Shown: positions 28,083 through 37,491, numbered from the stretch's first letter. The stretch: DNA of 64,000 bases from Psychromonas sp030397575 (GCF_046250175.1 NZ_CP176468.1), one strand, 5' to 3'. Numbers and translations: made by a program. The notes: generated by a model from the letters alone, not told the origin.

Positions 28083-28622
28083 TTACTTACGGAATGGGAA
28101 GTTGAACGCAGACAAAAGTGCGCGTGCTTCTTCGTCAGACTTAGCTGAAGTAGTAATTGTGATATCTAAACCACGTACTTTATCAACTTTATCGTAATCG
28201 ATTTCAGGGAAAATGATTTGCTCACGTACACCCATAGAGTAGTTACCACGACCATCAAATGACTTAGCATTTAGGCCACGGAAATCACGTACACGCGGGA
28301 TAGCGATTGTTACCAAACGCTCAAAGAAATCCCACATACGCTCTCCACGTAGTGTTACTTTACAACCAATCGGGTAGCCTTCACGAATTTTGAAGCCTGC
28401 CACAGAGCGGCGTGCTTTAGTGATCATTGGCTTTTGACCTGAGATTGCTGCCATATCTGACGCAGCGTGCTCTAGGACTTTTTTATCAGCCAGTGCTTCA
28501 CCAACACCCATATTTAGGGTGATTTTCTCTATTCGAGGGACTTGCATGACAGACGTATAGTCGAATTGCTTTTGCAAATCAGACACCACGTTGTCTTTAT
28601 AGAAATCATGCAGTTTCGCCAT
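28083..28622 (-). CDS. rplE: 50S ribosomal protein L5
   Basis: L5 binds 5S rRNA and forms inter-subunit bridge B1b. At 179 residues it equals E. coli. KITLNMGVGEALADKKVLEHA, and further on VTLRGERMWDFFERLV, are the family motifs. Confidence 0.98.
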   Translation of the reverse strand: MAKLHDFYKDNVVSDLQKQFDYTSVMQVPRIEKITLNMGVGEALADKKVLEHAASDMAAISGQKPMITKARRSVAGFKIREGYPIGCKVTLRGERMWDFFERLVTIAIPRVRDFRGLNAKSFDGRGNYSMGVREQIIFPEIDYDKVDKVRGLDITITTSAKSDEEARALLSAFNFPFRK

Positions 28623-28634
28623 CGTAAACTCCAG

Positions 28635-28949
28635 TTACTTCACAAGTTCATTATTAGACTTGAAGAAACGAACTTTTTTGCCGTCTTCTAATCTAAAACC
28701 AACACGATCTGCTTTACTCGTTGCCGAGTTGTAGATCGCAACATTTGATACTTCAATTGGTGCATTTTGTTCAATGATACCACCAGTCACACCCGCTTGA
28801 GGGTTTGGCTTTTGGTGTTTCTTCTGAACATTTACACCTTCAATAATTACTTTACCGTTAGCTAAAACTTGAGAAACTTTCCCAGTTTTACCTTTATCTT
28901 TACCGGCAATAACAATTACTTCATCGTCACGTTTAATTTTTGCTGCCAT
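28635..28949 (-). CDS. rplX: 50S ribosomal protein L24
   Basis: L24 is an assembly initiator at the tunnel exit. The 104-residue form equals E. coli. The KOW motif DEVIVIAGKDKGKTGKVSQV is near the N-terminus. The frame is open further upstream, but the ATG at 28949 has AAGGA eight bases away and matches the family start MAAKIKRDD. Confidence 0.97.
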   Translation of the reverse strand: MAAKIKRDDEVIVIAGKDKGKTGKVSQVLANGKVIIEGVNVQKKHQKPNPQAGVTGGIIEQNAPIEVSNVAIYNSATSKADRVGFRLEDGKKVRFFKSNNELVK

Positions 28950-28959
28950 TTTCGGTTCC

Positions 28960-29328
28960 TTACAGTACTTCTGGCGCCAGTGAAACAATCTTCATGAAAT
29001 TTTCATTTCGAAGTTCACGGGTTACAGGGCCAAAGATACGTGTACCGACTGGCTGGTTGTTTGCATTCAAGATAACCGCAGCGTTGCGATCAAAACGAAT
29101 AACAGAACCATCGGGACGACGTACACCTTTTCTGGTACGCACTACCACAGCTGAATGAACATCACCTTTTTTAATTTTACCGCGAGGAATTGCTTCCTTC
29201 ACAGAAACTTTGATGATGTCACCGATTGCTGCATAACGGCGATGCGAGCCACCAAGGACCTTAATACACATTACGCGTCGAGCGCCACTATTGTCGGCGA
29301 CATCTAGCACACTTTGCATTTGGATCAT
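28960..29328 (-). CDS. rplN: 50S ribosomal protein L14
   Basis: L14 lies at the 50S-30S interface. At 122 residues (E. coli 123) it starts MIQMQSVLDVADNSGARRVM, the family signature. It is the first gene of the spc operon; a promoter is visible in the 172-base gap upstream. Confidence 0.98.
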   Translation of the reverse strand: MIQMQSVLDVADNSGARRVMCIKVLGGSHRRYAAIGDIIKVSVKEAIPRGKIKKGDVHSAVVVRTRKGVRRPDGSVIRFDRNAAVILNANNQPVGTRIFGPVTRELRNENFMKIVSLAPEVL

Positions 29329-29395
29329 TATAGTGCTCCGCTATTTACTATTGATACTCTCTAATGAGTCGTGTTCCCTTTTTTCAGGGAGCGGC

Positions 29396-29404
29396 ATCAT
29401 ACCA
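29396..29404 (-). promoter_or_regulatory. Spc operon promoter (extended -10)
   Basis: The minus strand reads TGGTATGAT, an extended -10 element, followed by a GC-rich GCCGC discriminator typical of stringently controlled ribosomal promoters. It lies between the S10 terminator and rplN, about 68 bases before the rplN start. No strong -35 is evident. Confidence 0.55.
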
Positions 29405-29428
29405 CCAACTTTCTTAGAAAGATAGTCT

Positions 29429-29460
29429 AAAAAAACGGCACTCATCAAATGAGTACCGTT
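29429..29460 (-). terminator. S10 operon terminator
   Basis: AACGGTACTCAT and ATGAGTGCCGTT form a 12-bp stem (one G-T pair) around a TTG loop, followed on the minus strand by a T7 run, 41 bases after the rpsQ stop. Confidence 0.9.
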
Positions 29461-29500
29461 TCGCTTATGTAAACAAACTTAATTAACTGAAAACAGTTAC

Positions 29501-29752
29501 TTATGCTTTGCTTACGATTTTAGCCAATGTCCAAGATTTATTCTTAGATAGAGGACGACATTCAGTAATTTCTACGTAGTCGCCTTCATTACATTGGTTT
29601 GTTTCATCATGTGCTTGAAGCTTAGTAGTACGCTTCATGAATTTACCGTATAACGGATGCTTCACTTTACGTTCAATAGCTACAACGATAGATTTTTCCA
29701 TCTTTGCACTGATTACTTTACCTTGAAGAGTACGAGTGTTTTTATCGCTCAT
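29501..29752 (-). CDS. rpsQ: 30S ribosomal protein S17
   Basis: S17 is an early-assembly 16S rRNA-binding protein. At 83 residues (E. coli 84) it has VAIERKVKHPLYGKFMKRTT and ECRPLSKNKSW. It is the last gene of the S10 operon and overlaps the rpmC stop by one base. Confidence 0.98.
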   Translation of the reverse strand: MSDKNTRTLQGKVISAKMEKSIVVAIERKVKHPLYGKFMKRTTKLQAHDETNQCNEGDYVEITECRPLSKNKSWTLAKIVSKA

Positions 29753-29943
29753 TACGCACCTGCCTTCTGATTTAATACAGTCTTAACACGGGCGATGTCA
29801 CGACGCACTTGTTTAATTGAGTGCGGCTTTTCTAACTGACCTGTGTTTAACTGCATACGTAAGTTAAATTGCTCACGTAATAAGTTTAGAAGTTCAGCAT
29901 TAAGCTCTTCAACGCTTTTTTCTTTAAGTTCGTTAGCTTTCAT
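29752..29943 (-). CDS. rpmC: 50S ribosomal protein L29
   Basis: L29 lies at the tunnel exit beside L23. At 63 residues it equals E. coli, with MKANELKEKSVEELNAELLN and the helical hairpin ending in IKQVRRDIARVKTVL. Its ATG overlaps the rplP stop by one base. Confidence 0.97.
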   Translation of the reverse strand: MKANELKEKSVEELNAELLNLLREQFNLRMQLNTGQLEKPHSIKQVRRDIARVKTVLNQKAGA

Positions 29944-30353
29944 TACATCACCTTACGAGTTACGAAAGTTGTTGCCACTGGCAATTTAGCTGCTGCAAGA
30001 GCAAATGCTTCACGAGCCAATGCTTCTGGAACACCTTCCATTTCATAAAGAACTTTACCTGGTTGAGTTTGAGCAACCCAATATTCCACGTTACCTTTAC
30101 CTTTACCTTGACGAACCTCTAATGGCTTGCTGGTAATCGGCTTATCAGGAAACACACGGATCCAGATTTTACCTTGACGTTTAACATGACGAGTCATTGC
30201 ACGACGTGCTGCTTCGATTTGACGAGCAGTAATTCGACCACGACCAGTTGCTTTTAGTCCAAATTCGCCAAAGCTGACTTCCGCACCTTTAGAAAGACCA
30301 CGGTTGCGGCCTTTCATCATTTTACGGAACTTCATACGTTTTGGTTGCATCAT
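29943..30353 (-). CDS. rplP: 50S ribosomal protein L16
   Basis: L16 organises the A-site/peptidyl-transferase region and 5S rRNA contact. At 136 residues it equals E. coli. It has QPKRMKFRKMMKGRNRGL and AARRAMTRHVKRQGKIWIRV. Two adjacent ATG codons could serve as start; the first has AGGAG at better spacing. Confidence 0.97.
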   Translation of the reverse strand: MMQPKRMKFRKMMKGRNRGLSKGAEVSFGEFGLKATGRGRITARQIEAARRAMTRHVKRQGKIWIRVFPDKPITSKPLEVRQGKGKGNVEYWVAQTQPGKVLYEMEGVPEALAREAFALAAAKLPVATTFVTRKVM

Positions 30354-30365
30354 AGCGTATTTCTC

Positions 30366-31055
30366 CTACTTACCGCGACCTTTGCGTTTTGGTTTAGCTG
30401 GCTGTTCTTCTTGTTGAAGTGGTAAACCACCAAGAATTTCACCTTTAAAGATCCAAACCTTAACGCCAATGATACCGTAAACAGTCAATGCTTCTGATGT
30501 TGAGTAATCAATATCGGCACGAAGAGTATGTAGAGGTACACGACCTTCACGATACCATTCGTCACGAGCGATTTCTGCACCACCAAGACGACCACTAACT
30601 TGAACTTTGATACCTTTAGCGCCTAGACGCATAGCATTTTGTACCGCACGCTTCATAGCGCGACGGAACATAACACGACGCTCTAACTGAGAAGAGATTG
30701 AATCTGCTACTAGTTTTGCGTCAAGTTCAGGTTTACGAACTTCTGAGATATTGATTTGAGCTGGAACGCCGGCCATTTTAGCAATAGCTGTGCGTAGCAA
30801 TTCAACATCTTCGCCTTTCTTACCAATTACAACACCAGGACGAGCTGTGTGAATAGTCACACGTACGCTTTTCGCTGGACGTTCAATAGTAATTTTAGAC
30901 AAAGAAGCATTTTTCAATTTCTCTGTTAAGAATTTACGGATTTGAAAATCACTGTATAAGTTATCTGCAAAATCGTTTTTGCCTGCATACCAAGTAGAGC
31001 TAAATGCTTTAGTGATACCTAGGCGAATACCGTTAGGATGAACTTTCTGTCCCAT
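30366..31055 (-). CDS. rpsC: 30S ribosomal protein S3
   Basis: S3 lines the mRNA entry channel together with S4 and S5. At 229 residues (E. coli 233) it starts MGQKVHPNGIRLGITKAFSS and contains a KH domain with the GVVIGKKGEDVE loop. It ends in a Lys-rich tail. Confidence 0.98.
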   Translation of the reverse strand: MGQKVHPNGIRLGITKAFSSTWYAGKNDFADNLYSDFQIRKFLTEKLKNASLSKITIERPAKSVRVTIHTARPGVVIGKKGEDVELLRTAIAKMAGVPAQINISEVRKPELDAKLVADSISSQLERRVMFRRAMKRAVQNAMRLGAKGIKVQVSGRLGGAEIARDEWYREGRVPLHTLRADIDYSTSEALTVYGIIGVKVWIFKGEILGGLPLQQEEQPAKPKRKGRGK

Positions 31056-31058
31056 TGT

Positions 31059-31394
31059 TTAACCCCTGTCTGATACCACTACTGTGATATGGCAAGAACG
31101 CTTCATAATGCGATCGGCACGGCCTTTCGCACGCGGCATGATACGCTTCATTGTTGGACCTTCGTCTACACAAATTTTTGTGATAACTAGCTCATCAACA
31201 TCAGCGCCTTCATTATGCTCAGCGTTTGCAATTGCAGAATCTACAACTTTTTTAACCAATACAGCAGCTTTCTTAGGGCTGTATGATAAAAGTTCTAGTG
31301 CTTTTTCTACTGGAAGACCACGTACTTGGTCTGCTACCAGGCGCGCTTTCTGTGCTGAAGAACGAGCATATAAATGTTTAGCTAAAGCTTCCAT
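31059..31394 (-). CDS. rplV: 50S ribosomal protein L22
   Basis: L22 lines the exit tunnel. At 111 residues (E. coli 110) it has ARSSAQKARLVADQVRGLPV and the tunnel loop MPRAKGRADRIMKRSCHITV. It lies three bases ahead of rpsC. Confidence 0.98.
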   Translation of the reverse strand: MEALAKHLYARSSAQKARLVADQVRGLPVEKALELLSYSPKKAAVLVKKVVDSAIANAEHNEGADVDELVITKICVDEGPTMKRIMPRAKGRADRIMKRSCHITVVVSDRG

Positions 31395-31402
31395 AATAAC
31401 CT

Positions 31403-31678
31403 CTATTTCTTCGCTTTCTTATCCGCAGCATGGCCACGGTAAGTACGCGTTGGTGCAAATTCACCCAGTTTGTGACCGATCATTTCATCAGTTACAAATA
31501 CTGGCACGTGTTGACGCCCGTTATGGACAGCGATAGTTAGACCAATCATATCTGGAATGATCATTGAGCGACGAGACCAAGTCTTAATAGGCTTTTTCTC
31601 GTTGCTATCAACCGCTTTCTCTACCTTCTTCAGCAAGTGTAGGTCAATGAAAGGACCCTTCTTGAGAGAACGTGGCAT
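31403..31678 (-). CDS. rpsS: 30S ribosomal protein S19
   Basis: S19 forms a complex with S13 on the 30S head. At 91 residues (E. coli 92) it starts MPRSLKKGPFIDLHLLKKVE, with DMIGLTIAVHNGRQHVPVFV. Confidence 0.98.
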   Translation of the reverse strand: MPRSLKKGPFIDLHLLKKVEKAVDSNEKKPIKTWSRRSMIIPDMIGLTIAVHNGRQHVPVFVTDEMIGHKLGEFAPTRTYRGHAADKKAKK

Positions 31679-31692
31679 GGCGATACCTCTGC

Positions 31693-32520
31693 TTATTTCT
31701 TATTACGACGACGAACAATATACTGATCAGTTTTCTTGTTCTTACGAGTTTTGTAACCCTTAGTTGGAACACCCCAAGGAGAAACAGGATGACGACCACC
31801 ACTTGTTTTACCTTCACCACCACCATGTGGGTGATCTACTGGGTTCATTACAACACCACGTACGGTAGGACGAACACCACGCCAACGCGTAGCACCAGCT
31901 TTACCTAGTTGACGTAGCATATGTTCTGCATTACCAACTTCACCGATTGTTGCACGACACTCAGCAGGGATTTTACGCATTTCACCACTACGTAAACGTA
32001 GAGTAACGTAAGCACCATCACGAGCTATAATTTGGCTGTAAGAACCAGCTGAACGTGCAATTTGTGCACCTTTAGCAGGTTTCATTTCTACAGCGTGTAC
32101 TGTTGTACCTACTGGGATGTTACGCATTGGTAAGCAGTTACCCGCTTTAATCGCCGCATCTTCACCAGATTGGATAACATCACCAGCAACCATGCCTTTA
32201 GGGGCAAGGATGTAACGACGTTCACCATCAGCATAAAGCACTAGTGCAATGTTCGCACTACGGTTTGGATCATATTCCAAACGCTCAACTTTTGCTGGGA
32301 TACCATCTTTATTACGTTTAAAGTCAACGATACGGTAATGATGTTTATGACCACCACCAATATGTCTAACCGTAATACGACCGCCATTATTACGACCACC
32401 AGATTTAGATTTTGACTCTAAAAGTGGTGCGTATGGCTTGCCTTTATGCAGATCGTTGTTTACCACTTTAACTAAGTGGCGACGACCTGGAGACGTAGGC
32501 TTACATTTTACAATAGCCAT
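31693..32520 (-). CDS. rplB: 50S ribosomal protein L2
   Basis: L2 is required for subunit joining and peptidyl-transferase activity. At 275 residues (E. coli 273) it has CKPTSPGRRHLVKVVN at the N-terminus and VMNPVDHPHGGGEGKTSGGR near the C-terminus, which includes the conserved His of the family. Confidence 0.98.
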   Translation of the reverse strand: MAIVKCKPTSPGRRHLVKVVNNDLHKGKPYAPLLESKSKSGGRNNGGRITVRHIGGGHKHHYRIVDFKRNKDGIPAKVERLEYDPNRSANIALVLYADGERRYILAPKGMVAGDVIQSGEDAAIKAGNCLPMRNIPVGTTVHAVEMKPAKGAQIARSAGSYSQIIARDGAYVTLRLRSGEMRKIPAECRATIGEVGNAEHMLRQLGKAGATRWRGVRPTVRGVVMNPVDHPHGGGEGKTSGGRHPVSPWGVPTKGYKTRKNKKTDQYIVRRRNKK

Positions 32521-32531
32521 CTATAATTCCT

Positions 32532-32831
32532 CTACTCAGCGCCATCGAAACTAATATCTGCACCTTCAGCCAGAGTAACGTATGCTTTTTTCCAGTCGCT
32601 ACGGCGACCCATACGTTGACCTGTACGCTTGGTTTTACCCTTCACGTTTAGTGTGCGAACACCAGTAACTTCAACATCAAATAACTTCTGAACTGCCGCT
32701 TTGACTTCTGCTTTAGTCGCAGTACCTGCAACTTTGAATACCATAGTGTTATGGTTTTCAGCAGACAAAGTTCCCTTCTCAGAGATATGCGGAGCTAGAA
32801 TAACTTGCAGTAAACGTGCTTCACTGATCAT
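32532..32831 (-). CDS. rplW: 50S ribosomal protein L23
   Basis: L23 docks trigger factor and SRP at the tunnel exit. At 99 residues (E. coli 100) it has LAPHISEKGTLSAENHNTMV at the N-terminus and the loop GKTKRTGQRMGRRSDWKKAY. It overlaps the rplD stop by 4 bases. Confidence 0.97.
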   Translation of the reverse strand: MISEARLLQVILAPHISEKGTLSAENHNTMVFKVAGTATKAEVKAAVQKLFDVEVTGVRTLNVKGKTKRTGQRMGRRSDWKKAYVTLAEGADISFDGAE

Positions 32832-33433
32832 GCTAGGCTCTCCTCAATCTTTTTCACTGCATCAGCAGTTACTAAAACTTTATCAAACGCGATAAGGCTA
32901 ACTGGGTCAATGCCTTGAACATCACGAACGTCAACTTTGTACAAGTTACGCGCTGCTAAGAATAGATTTTCATCTAATTCTTCAGTGATGATTAACACAT
33001 CTTTAAGATCCAGGTCTTTTAATTTAGCTGCAAGCTCTTTAGTTTTAGGAGCCTCAACAGTAAATTTCTCGACAACGATTAGACGATCCTGACGAACTAA
33101 CTCAGAAAGAATACTTCTTACTGCACCGCGGTACATTTTTTTGTTAACTTTCTGGCTATGGTCCTGTGGACGAGCTGCGAAAGTTACACCACCACCAACC
33201 CAAATTGGGCTGCGGATTGTACCTGCACGTGCGCGACCAGTACCCTTTTGACGCCATGGCTTCTTACCACCACCGCGAACTTCACTACGGGTTTTCTGAG
33301 CGCGAGTACCTTGACGAGCACCAGCTGCATATGCAACGACTACCTGATGTACAAGGGCTTCGTTGTATTCACGTCCAAAGGTAGTGTCAGAAACTTCAAG
33401 AGCACTTTGTGCATCTTTCAATACCAATTCCAT
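32828..33433 (-). CDS. rplD: 50S ribosomal protein L4
   Basis: L4 lines the tunnel and, in E. coli, is the autogenous repressor of the S10 operon acting at the leader. At 201 residues it equals E. coli. The tunnel loop reads ARQGTRAQKTRSEVRGGGKK. The leader upstream of rpsJ holds hairpins compatible with such control. Confidence 0.98.
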   Translation of the reverse strand: MELVLKDAQSALEVSDTTFGREYNEALVHQVVVAYAAGARQGTRAQKTRSEVRGGGKKPWRQKGTGRARAGTIRSPIWVGGGVTFAARPQDHSQKVNKKMYRGAVRSILSELVRQDRLIVVEKFTVEAPKTKELAAKLKDLDLKDVLIITEELDENLFLAARNLYKVDVRDVQGIDPVSLIAFDKVLVTADAVKKIEESLA

Positions 33434-33447
33434 TACTAACTCCTCGG

Positions 33448-34086
33448 CTATGCTTTAACAGCAGGTTTGATGAATACGTTGCCATTTTTCGCACCAGCTA
33501 CTGCACCTTTAACGAGCAGTAAGTTGCGTTCAATGTCTACGCGAACAACTTCAAGGTTTTGAGTCGTAACACGCTCAGCACCCATGTGACCAGCCATTTT
33601 CTTGCCTTTAAATACGCGTCCAGGTGTTTGACATTGGCCAATTGAACCTGGAGCACGGTGGCTTATAGAGTTACCGTGAGTCGCATCTTGCATAGAGAAA
33701 TTCCAACGCTTAACGCCGCCTTGGAAGCCTTTACCTTTAGATTGACCAGTAACATCTACTTTATTAATTTCGTTGAATAGCTCAACGCTTAGCTCAGCAC
33801 CGACTTTGATATCTGCACCTTCGTTGTCATCAAGAGTAAACTCCCAAAGACCACGGCCAGCTTCTACACCTGCTTTCGCAAAGTGACCAGCTTCTGGCTT
33901 GTTTACACGGCTTGCTTTTTTAGAGCCAGCTGTTACTTGAATAGCTTGGTAGCCATCAGTATCAAGTGTTTTAACTTGAGTAACACGATTTGGTGAACAT
34001 TCAAGAACTGTAACTGGGATAGAAACACCATCTTCAGTAAAGATGCGAGTCATACCAACTTTACGACCTACTAGACCGATTGTCAT
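33448..34086 (-). CDS. rplC: 50S ribosomal protein L3
   Basis: L3 is an early 50S assembly protein near the peptidyl-transferase centre. At 212 residues (E. coli 209) it starts MTIGLVGRKVGMTRIFTEDG and has the loop with GNSISHRAPGSIGQCQTPGR; the Gln in that segment is the site methylated by PrmB in E. coli. Confidence 0.98.
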   Translation of the reverse strand: MTIGLVGRKVGMTRIFTEDGVSIPVTVLECSPNRVTQVKTLDTDGYQAIQVTAGSKKASRVNKPEAGHFAKAGVEAGRGLWEFTLDDNEGADIKVGAELSVELFNEINKVDVTGQSKGKGFQGGVKRWNFSMQDATHGNSISHRAPGSIGQCQTPGRVFKGKKMAGHMGAERVTTQNLEVVRVDIERNLLLVKGAVAGAKNGNVFIKPAVKA

Positions 34087-34101
34087 TACGATAACTCCTT
34101 T

Positions 34102-34413
34102 CTAACCCAAGCTGATTTGAACATCAACGCCAGCAGCTAAATCTAGCTTCATTAGTGCGTCAACAGTCTTTTCAGTTGGTTCTACGATATCAATCAAGCG
34201 CTTGTGAGTACGAATCTCATACTGATCACGTGCATCTTTGTTTACATGCGGTGATGTCAGTACTGTGAAACGCTCTTTACGAGTAGGTAGTGGAATAGGA
34301 CCACGTACCTGAGCACCTGTGCGCTTTGCAGTTTCAACGATCTCCGCCGTTGATTGATCGATCAACTTGTGATCAAAAGCTTTAAGGCGGATACGGATTC
34401 TTTGGTTCTGCAT
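34102..34413 (-). CDS. rpsJ: 30S ribosomal protein S10
   Basis: S10 is a 30S head protein and the NusE antitermination factor. At 103 residues it equals E. coli. It has RIRIRLKAFDHKLIDQSTAE and GPIPLPTRKERFTVLTSPHV. It is the first gene of the S10 operon. Confidence 0.98.
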   Translation of the reverse strand: MQNQRIRIRLKAFDHKLIDQSTAEIVETAKRTGAQVRGPIPLPTRKERFTVLTSPHVNKDARDQYEIRTHKRLIDIVEPTEKTVDALMKLDLAAGVDVQISLG

Positions 34414-34592
34414 GGACCAAAACTCCTAGTTAAAAATACAACATACAAATATACACCTGACAACCTATCCTAGATAGATCTCAAGTGTATATTCAAACTA
34501 GTAGCTCCCCAATCGGGAGACATTTTTCGATAACCAATATTCTTATCTGGCTATGGGCTTAAAAACCCACCTGCCTTATTGGCAAGTGGGCG
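34414..34592 (-). promoter_or_regulatory. S10 operon leader with three hairpins
   Basis: This leader of about 180 bases can form three stem-loops on the minus strand: CCCACTTGCC/GGCAGGTGGG followed by T5, CTCCC/GGGAG, and AATATACAC/GTGTATATT enclosing about 30 bases. E. coli uses such a leader for L4-mediated attenuation and translational repression. The sequence supports the structures, but L4 binding is inference. The remaining part of the gap to tmcA (34621-34769) shows only an AT-rich region. Confidence 0.6.
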
Positions 34593-34620
34593 TATATTAC
34601 ACTATCTGTAGACTATGGCA
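34593..34620 (-). promoter_or_regulatory. S10 operon promoter
   Basis: On the minus strand TTGCCA (positions 34615-34620) and TAATAT (34593-34598) are separated by 16 bp, a good sigma-70 promoter about 180 bases upstream of rpsJ. Confidence 0.65.
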
Positions 34621-34769
34621 AGTACTTCTTACTATTTTGTGTAAAAAACATGCAAAAGGATCTCACTGGTACTTTTAACCAATAGATCCCTTCGTTACTA
34701 GACTGAGTTAACGTTTTTTATGTTACATTTTATACTTAACTACTATTTTTTAACCGATTAGGATCTCCT

Positions 34770-36809
34770 GTGTCTGCTCACCTGCATTTATATCATTACC
34801 TTAAACAATTAGCTGAACACACACATCATAGACAATTATTTAGTTTACAAGGCAGCCAGTCTTGGTGCTTTACCCAGATGCTACAAATCATTAAACAACA
34901 AACAAACCAGTATCAATGGTGTGGAGAAGGTCCCTCTTCTATTACAACCACACCCTATGCACAGCTATTAGGTCAAGATGTCGACTTATTAATCCTCAAT
35001 ATGCAACCAGGCTTTGATGCCAATATGTTTGCAGCCGCAGAAGGTTCTGTTCGTGGTGGCGGCGTAATTATCTTGCTTTTACCTGATAGCTCAACAAAAC
35101 AGGATAACTTCTTCAACTATATACAAGTCGCACTTAAGAGGCATTCATTCCCCTGTATAAAAGAGAATGATTGCAGTCAGCCTTTTTTAACGCCTTCCTC
35201 TGTGCCTACTAGTGTAACTAAACCTATGCAACTGCATTTAGACGAGCAGCAACAAGCAATACAAAGCATCATCAAAACACAAACAGGCCACAGACGCAGA
35301 CCTTTAGTCTTAACAGCTAACCGAGGACGCGGAAAATCGGCCGCACTAGGTATCGCAGCAGCCTCACTTATTAATCAGGGTGTTAAACACATCATTGTGT
35401 CCGCACCAAGTAAACAATCTGTCACCACCTTATATAAGCACGCCCAAACAACACTACAAGTAGCAACAGATATTAGCCGCTTACAATTTATTGCACCTGA
35501 TACCTTACATAGTGAACAACCTAAATGTGACTTACTGATTATCGATGAAGCTGCAGCTATCCCGCTAAAATTATTAGTTACTTTTGCACAACGCTACGCG
35601 AGAGTAGTTTTCTCTAGCACTCAATTTGGCTATGAAGGTTCTGGACGTGGTTTTGCTTTACGCTTCCAACAACAACTCGATGTGATCGCACCAGACTGGC
35701 GAAAGCAACATTTATCACAGGCAATTCGCTGGGCAGATAATGACCCAGTTGAAGCCTTTACATTATCAACCTTATGTTTTGCAGATCAGTCAAATGGCGA
35801 TAAACAAGACATAATAGATAAACCTAACATACGCTTAATCAATCAATCCGAGTTATTACAATCACCAGGATTGATTAAACAGATATTCTTGCTATTAGTG
35901 AATGCTCATTATCAAACTAAACCTTCAGACTTAAGCAGCTTGTTGAATGACCGAGATTTATCAATCATCATCATGCAACAAAAGCAAAAACTGCTCGCTG
36001 TGGCTGTTATTAATCACGAAGGTAATTTCGACCAAATCGCCTGTCAACAAATCTATCAAGGACACCGTCGCCCTAAAGGCCATCTTATTGCACAATCATT
36101 AACTTTTCATAGTGGCTTTCCAGAAGCAGGCATGCACAGTTATGCCAGAATACAACGGATTGCCGTGCAACCTCACTTACAAGATAAAACCTTAGGTAGT
36201 CAATTAATTGATTGGGTAACAAATTGGGCAATACAGCAACAGTTTGATCACCTTTGTGCAAGTTTTGCTGCTAGTGAGAAACTCTTATCCTTTTGGTTGC
36301 AACAAAATCTACAAGTATTACGCATTGGTACTAAACGAGATAAAAGCAGCGGACAGCATTCATTTATGGTGAACTTACCTATTAGCGAATCCGGTAAAAT
36401 ATTGCACCAATCAATCCGCACCGCTTTTATTCGACAAGTAAAAGTACAGTTCAGTAGACAATTGCAACATCTAGATCCAAGTATTATCCAAGTACTGTGG
36501 CCACAACTTATTACTCATAATCCACCACGTATGCTGATCAATGCATTATTTGCTTATATAAATGCCAATCGCAGCTACGAAAATGTAGAATACCTACTTA
36601 TTGAACTGCTTTACCATTGTTCATTAACAGTATTAACCCAACAACAGCAAGCTGTTGTGATTGCAAAAATCATTCAAAACCATAGTTGGTCAACTATAGT
36701 GAAGGAATATGGGTTCACTGGACAAAAACAAGCACAAGCATTTATAAAAGACTGTATCTGCGATTTACTTACTCACAACCAAGAGACAACACATACTAAT
36801 GAGACTTGA
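34770..36809 (+). CDS. tmcA: tRNA(Met) cytidine acetyltransferase
   Basis: TmcA makes N4-acetylcytidine at the wobble position of elongator tRNA-Met, using ATP/GTP and acetyl-CoA. At 679 residues it matches E. coli (671). In order: an N-terminal DUF1726-like domain, an RNA-helicase module with Walker A ANRGRGKSAALG (near residue 190) and Walker B LLIIDEAAAIP, a GNAT acetyltransferase domain with IQRIAVQPHLQDKTLGSQLI, and a C-terminal tRNA-binding region. It starts with GTG and AGGA six bases ahead. It overlaps rsuA by 11 bases. Confidence 0.94.
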   Translation: MSAHLHLYHYLKQLAEHTHHRQLFSLQGSQSWCFTQMLQIIKQQTNQYQWCGEGPSSITTTPYAQLLGQDVDLLILNMQPGFDANMFAAAEGSVRGGGVIILLLPDSSTKQDNFFNYIQVALKRHSFPCIKENDCSQPFLTPSSVPTSVTKPMQLHLDEQQQAIQSIIKTQTGHRRRPLVLTANRGRGKSAALGIAAASLINQGVKHIIVSAPSKQSVTTLYKHAQTTLQVATDISRLQFIAPDTLHSEQPKCDLLIIDEAAAIPLKLLVTFAQRYARVVFSSTQFGYEGSGRGFALRFQQQLDVIAPDWRKQHLSQAIRWADNDPVEAFTLSTLCFADQSNGDKQDIIDKPNIRLINQSELLQSPGLIKQIFLLLVNAHYQTKPSDLSSLLNDRDLSIIIMQQKQKLLAVAVINHEGNFDQIACQQIYQGHRRPKGHLIAQSLTFHSGFPEAGMHSYARIQRIAVQPHLQDKTLGSQLIDWVTNWAIQQQFDHLCASFAASEKLLSFWLQQNLQVLRIGTKRDKSSGQHSFMVNLPISESGKILHQSIRTAFIRQVKVQFSRQLQHLDPSIIQVLWPQLITHNPPRMLINALFAYINANRSYENVEYLLIELLYHCSLTVLTQQQQAVVIAKIIQNHSWSTIVKEYGFTGQKQAQAFIKDCICDLLTHNQETTHTNET

Positions 36810-37491
36810 TAAATTTATCTGTGAATCAACAGAACTGACACGAAGTGAAGCAAAAAACGTAATCCGTAAAGGCATGATCAATAACCAATCAGGCACTTTA
36901 CGAAGCGGTGCTTACAAAGTGGCAGCCGATGATGTCATCGAAATGAAAGGACAAGTACTCACCACTCGTGGTTTTCGTTACCTGATGTTAAATAAACCAC
37001 CTGGTTACATCAGCTCTAATGTTGATGAACAGATGCCGAGCTTATTAAACTTAATTGATATTGAGAAAAAACAGAATGTATTTATTGCCGGTAGATTAGA
37101 TGCAGATACTACTGGATTAGTCCTGATCACCGATGATGGTCAATGGTCACACCAAGTAACCAGCCCACGTAAAAAATGCGAAAAACGTTATCGTGTTCAC
37201 TTACAAGAGCCCGTTGATCAAAGTACCGTTGATCTGTTTGCTCAAGGAATACAGCTAAAAAGCGAGCCGCAACCTTGTTTACCCGCCAAACTTGAGCTGA
37301 TTAGTGAAACTGAAGTGTTATTAACCATTAGTGAAGGTAAATATCATCAAGTAAAACGAATGTTTTCTGCGGTAGGTAACTTTGTAACAAAGCTACATCG
37401 AGAACAAATTGGTTGCGTACAACTAGATGCAGGCTTAGCACTAGGAGAATCGCGCTTTTTAACGGAGCAAGAGATCAATGGATTCAAATAA
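36799..37491 (+). CDS. rsuA: 16S rRNA pseudouridine(516) synthase
   Basis: RsuA converts U516 of 16S rRNA to pseudouridine during 30S assembly. At 230 residues it equals E. coli (231). An N-terminal S4-like RNA-binding domain (MRLDKFICESTELTRSEAKN) is followed by the synthase domain with catalytic Asp in GRLDADTTGLVLITDDG and the KYHQVKRMF motif. It overlaps tmcA upstream and the MGMT gene downstream. Confidence 0.93.
   Translation: MRLDKFICESTELTRSEAKNVIRKGMINNQSGTLRSGAYKVAADDVIEMKGQVLTTRGFRYLMLNKPPGYISSNVDEQMPSLLNLIDIEKKQNVFIAGRLDADTTGLVLITDDGQWSHQVTSPRKKCEKRYRVHLQEPVDQSTVDLFAQGIQLKSEPQPCLPAKLELISETEVLLTISEGKYHQVKRMFSAVGNFVTKLHREQIGCVQLDAGLALGESRFLTEQEINGFK

Noticed and set aside
31672..31908. 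Open frames opposite rplB
   Set aside because: They are repetitive Thr-rich shadows of a conserved ribosomal gene.
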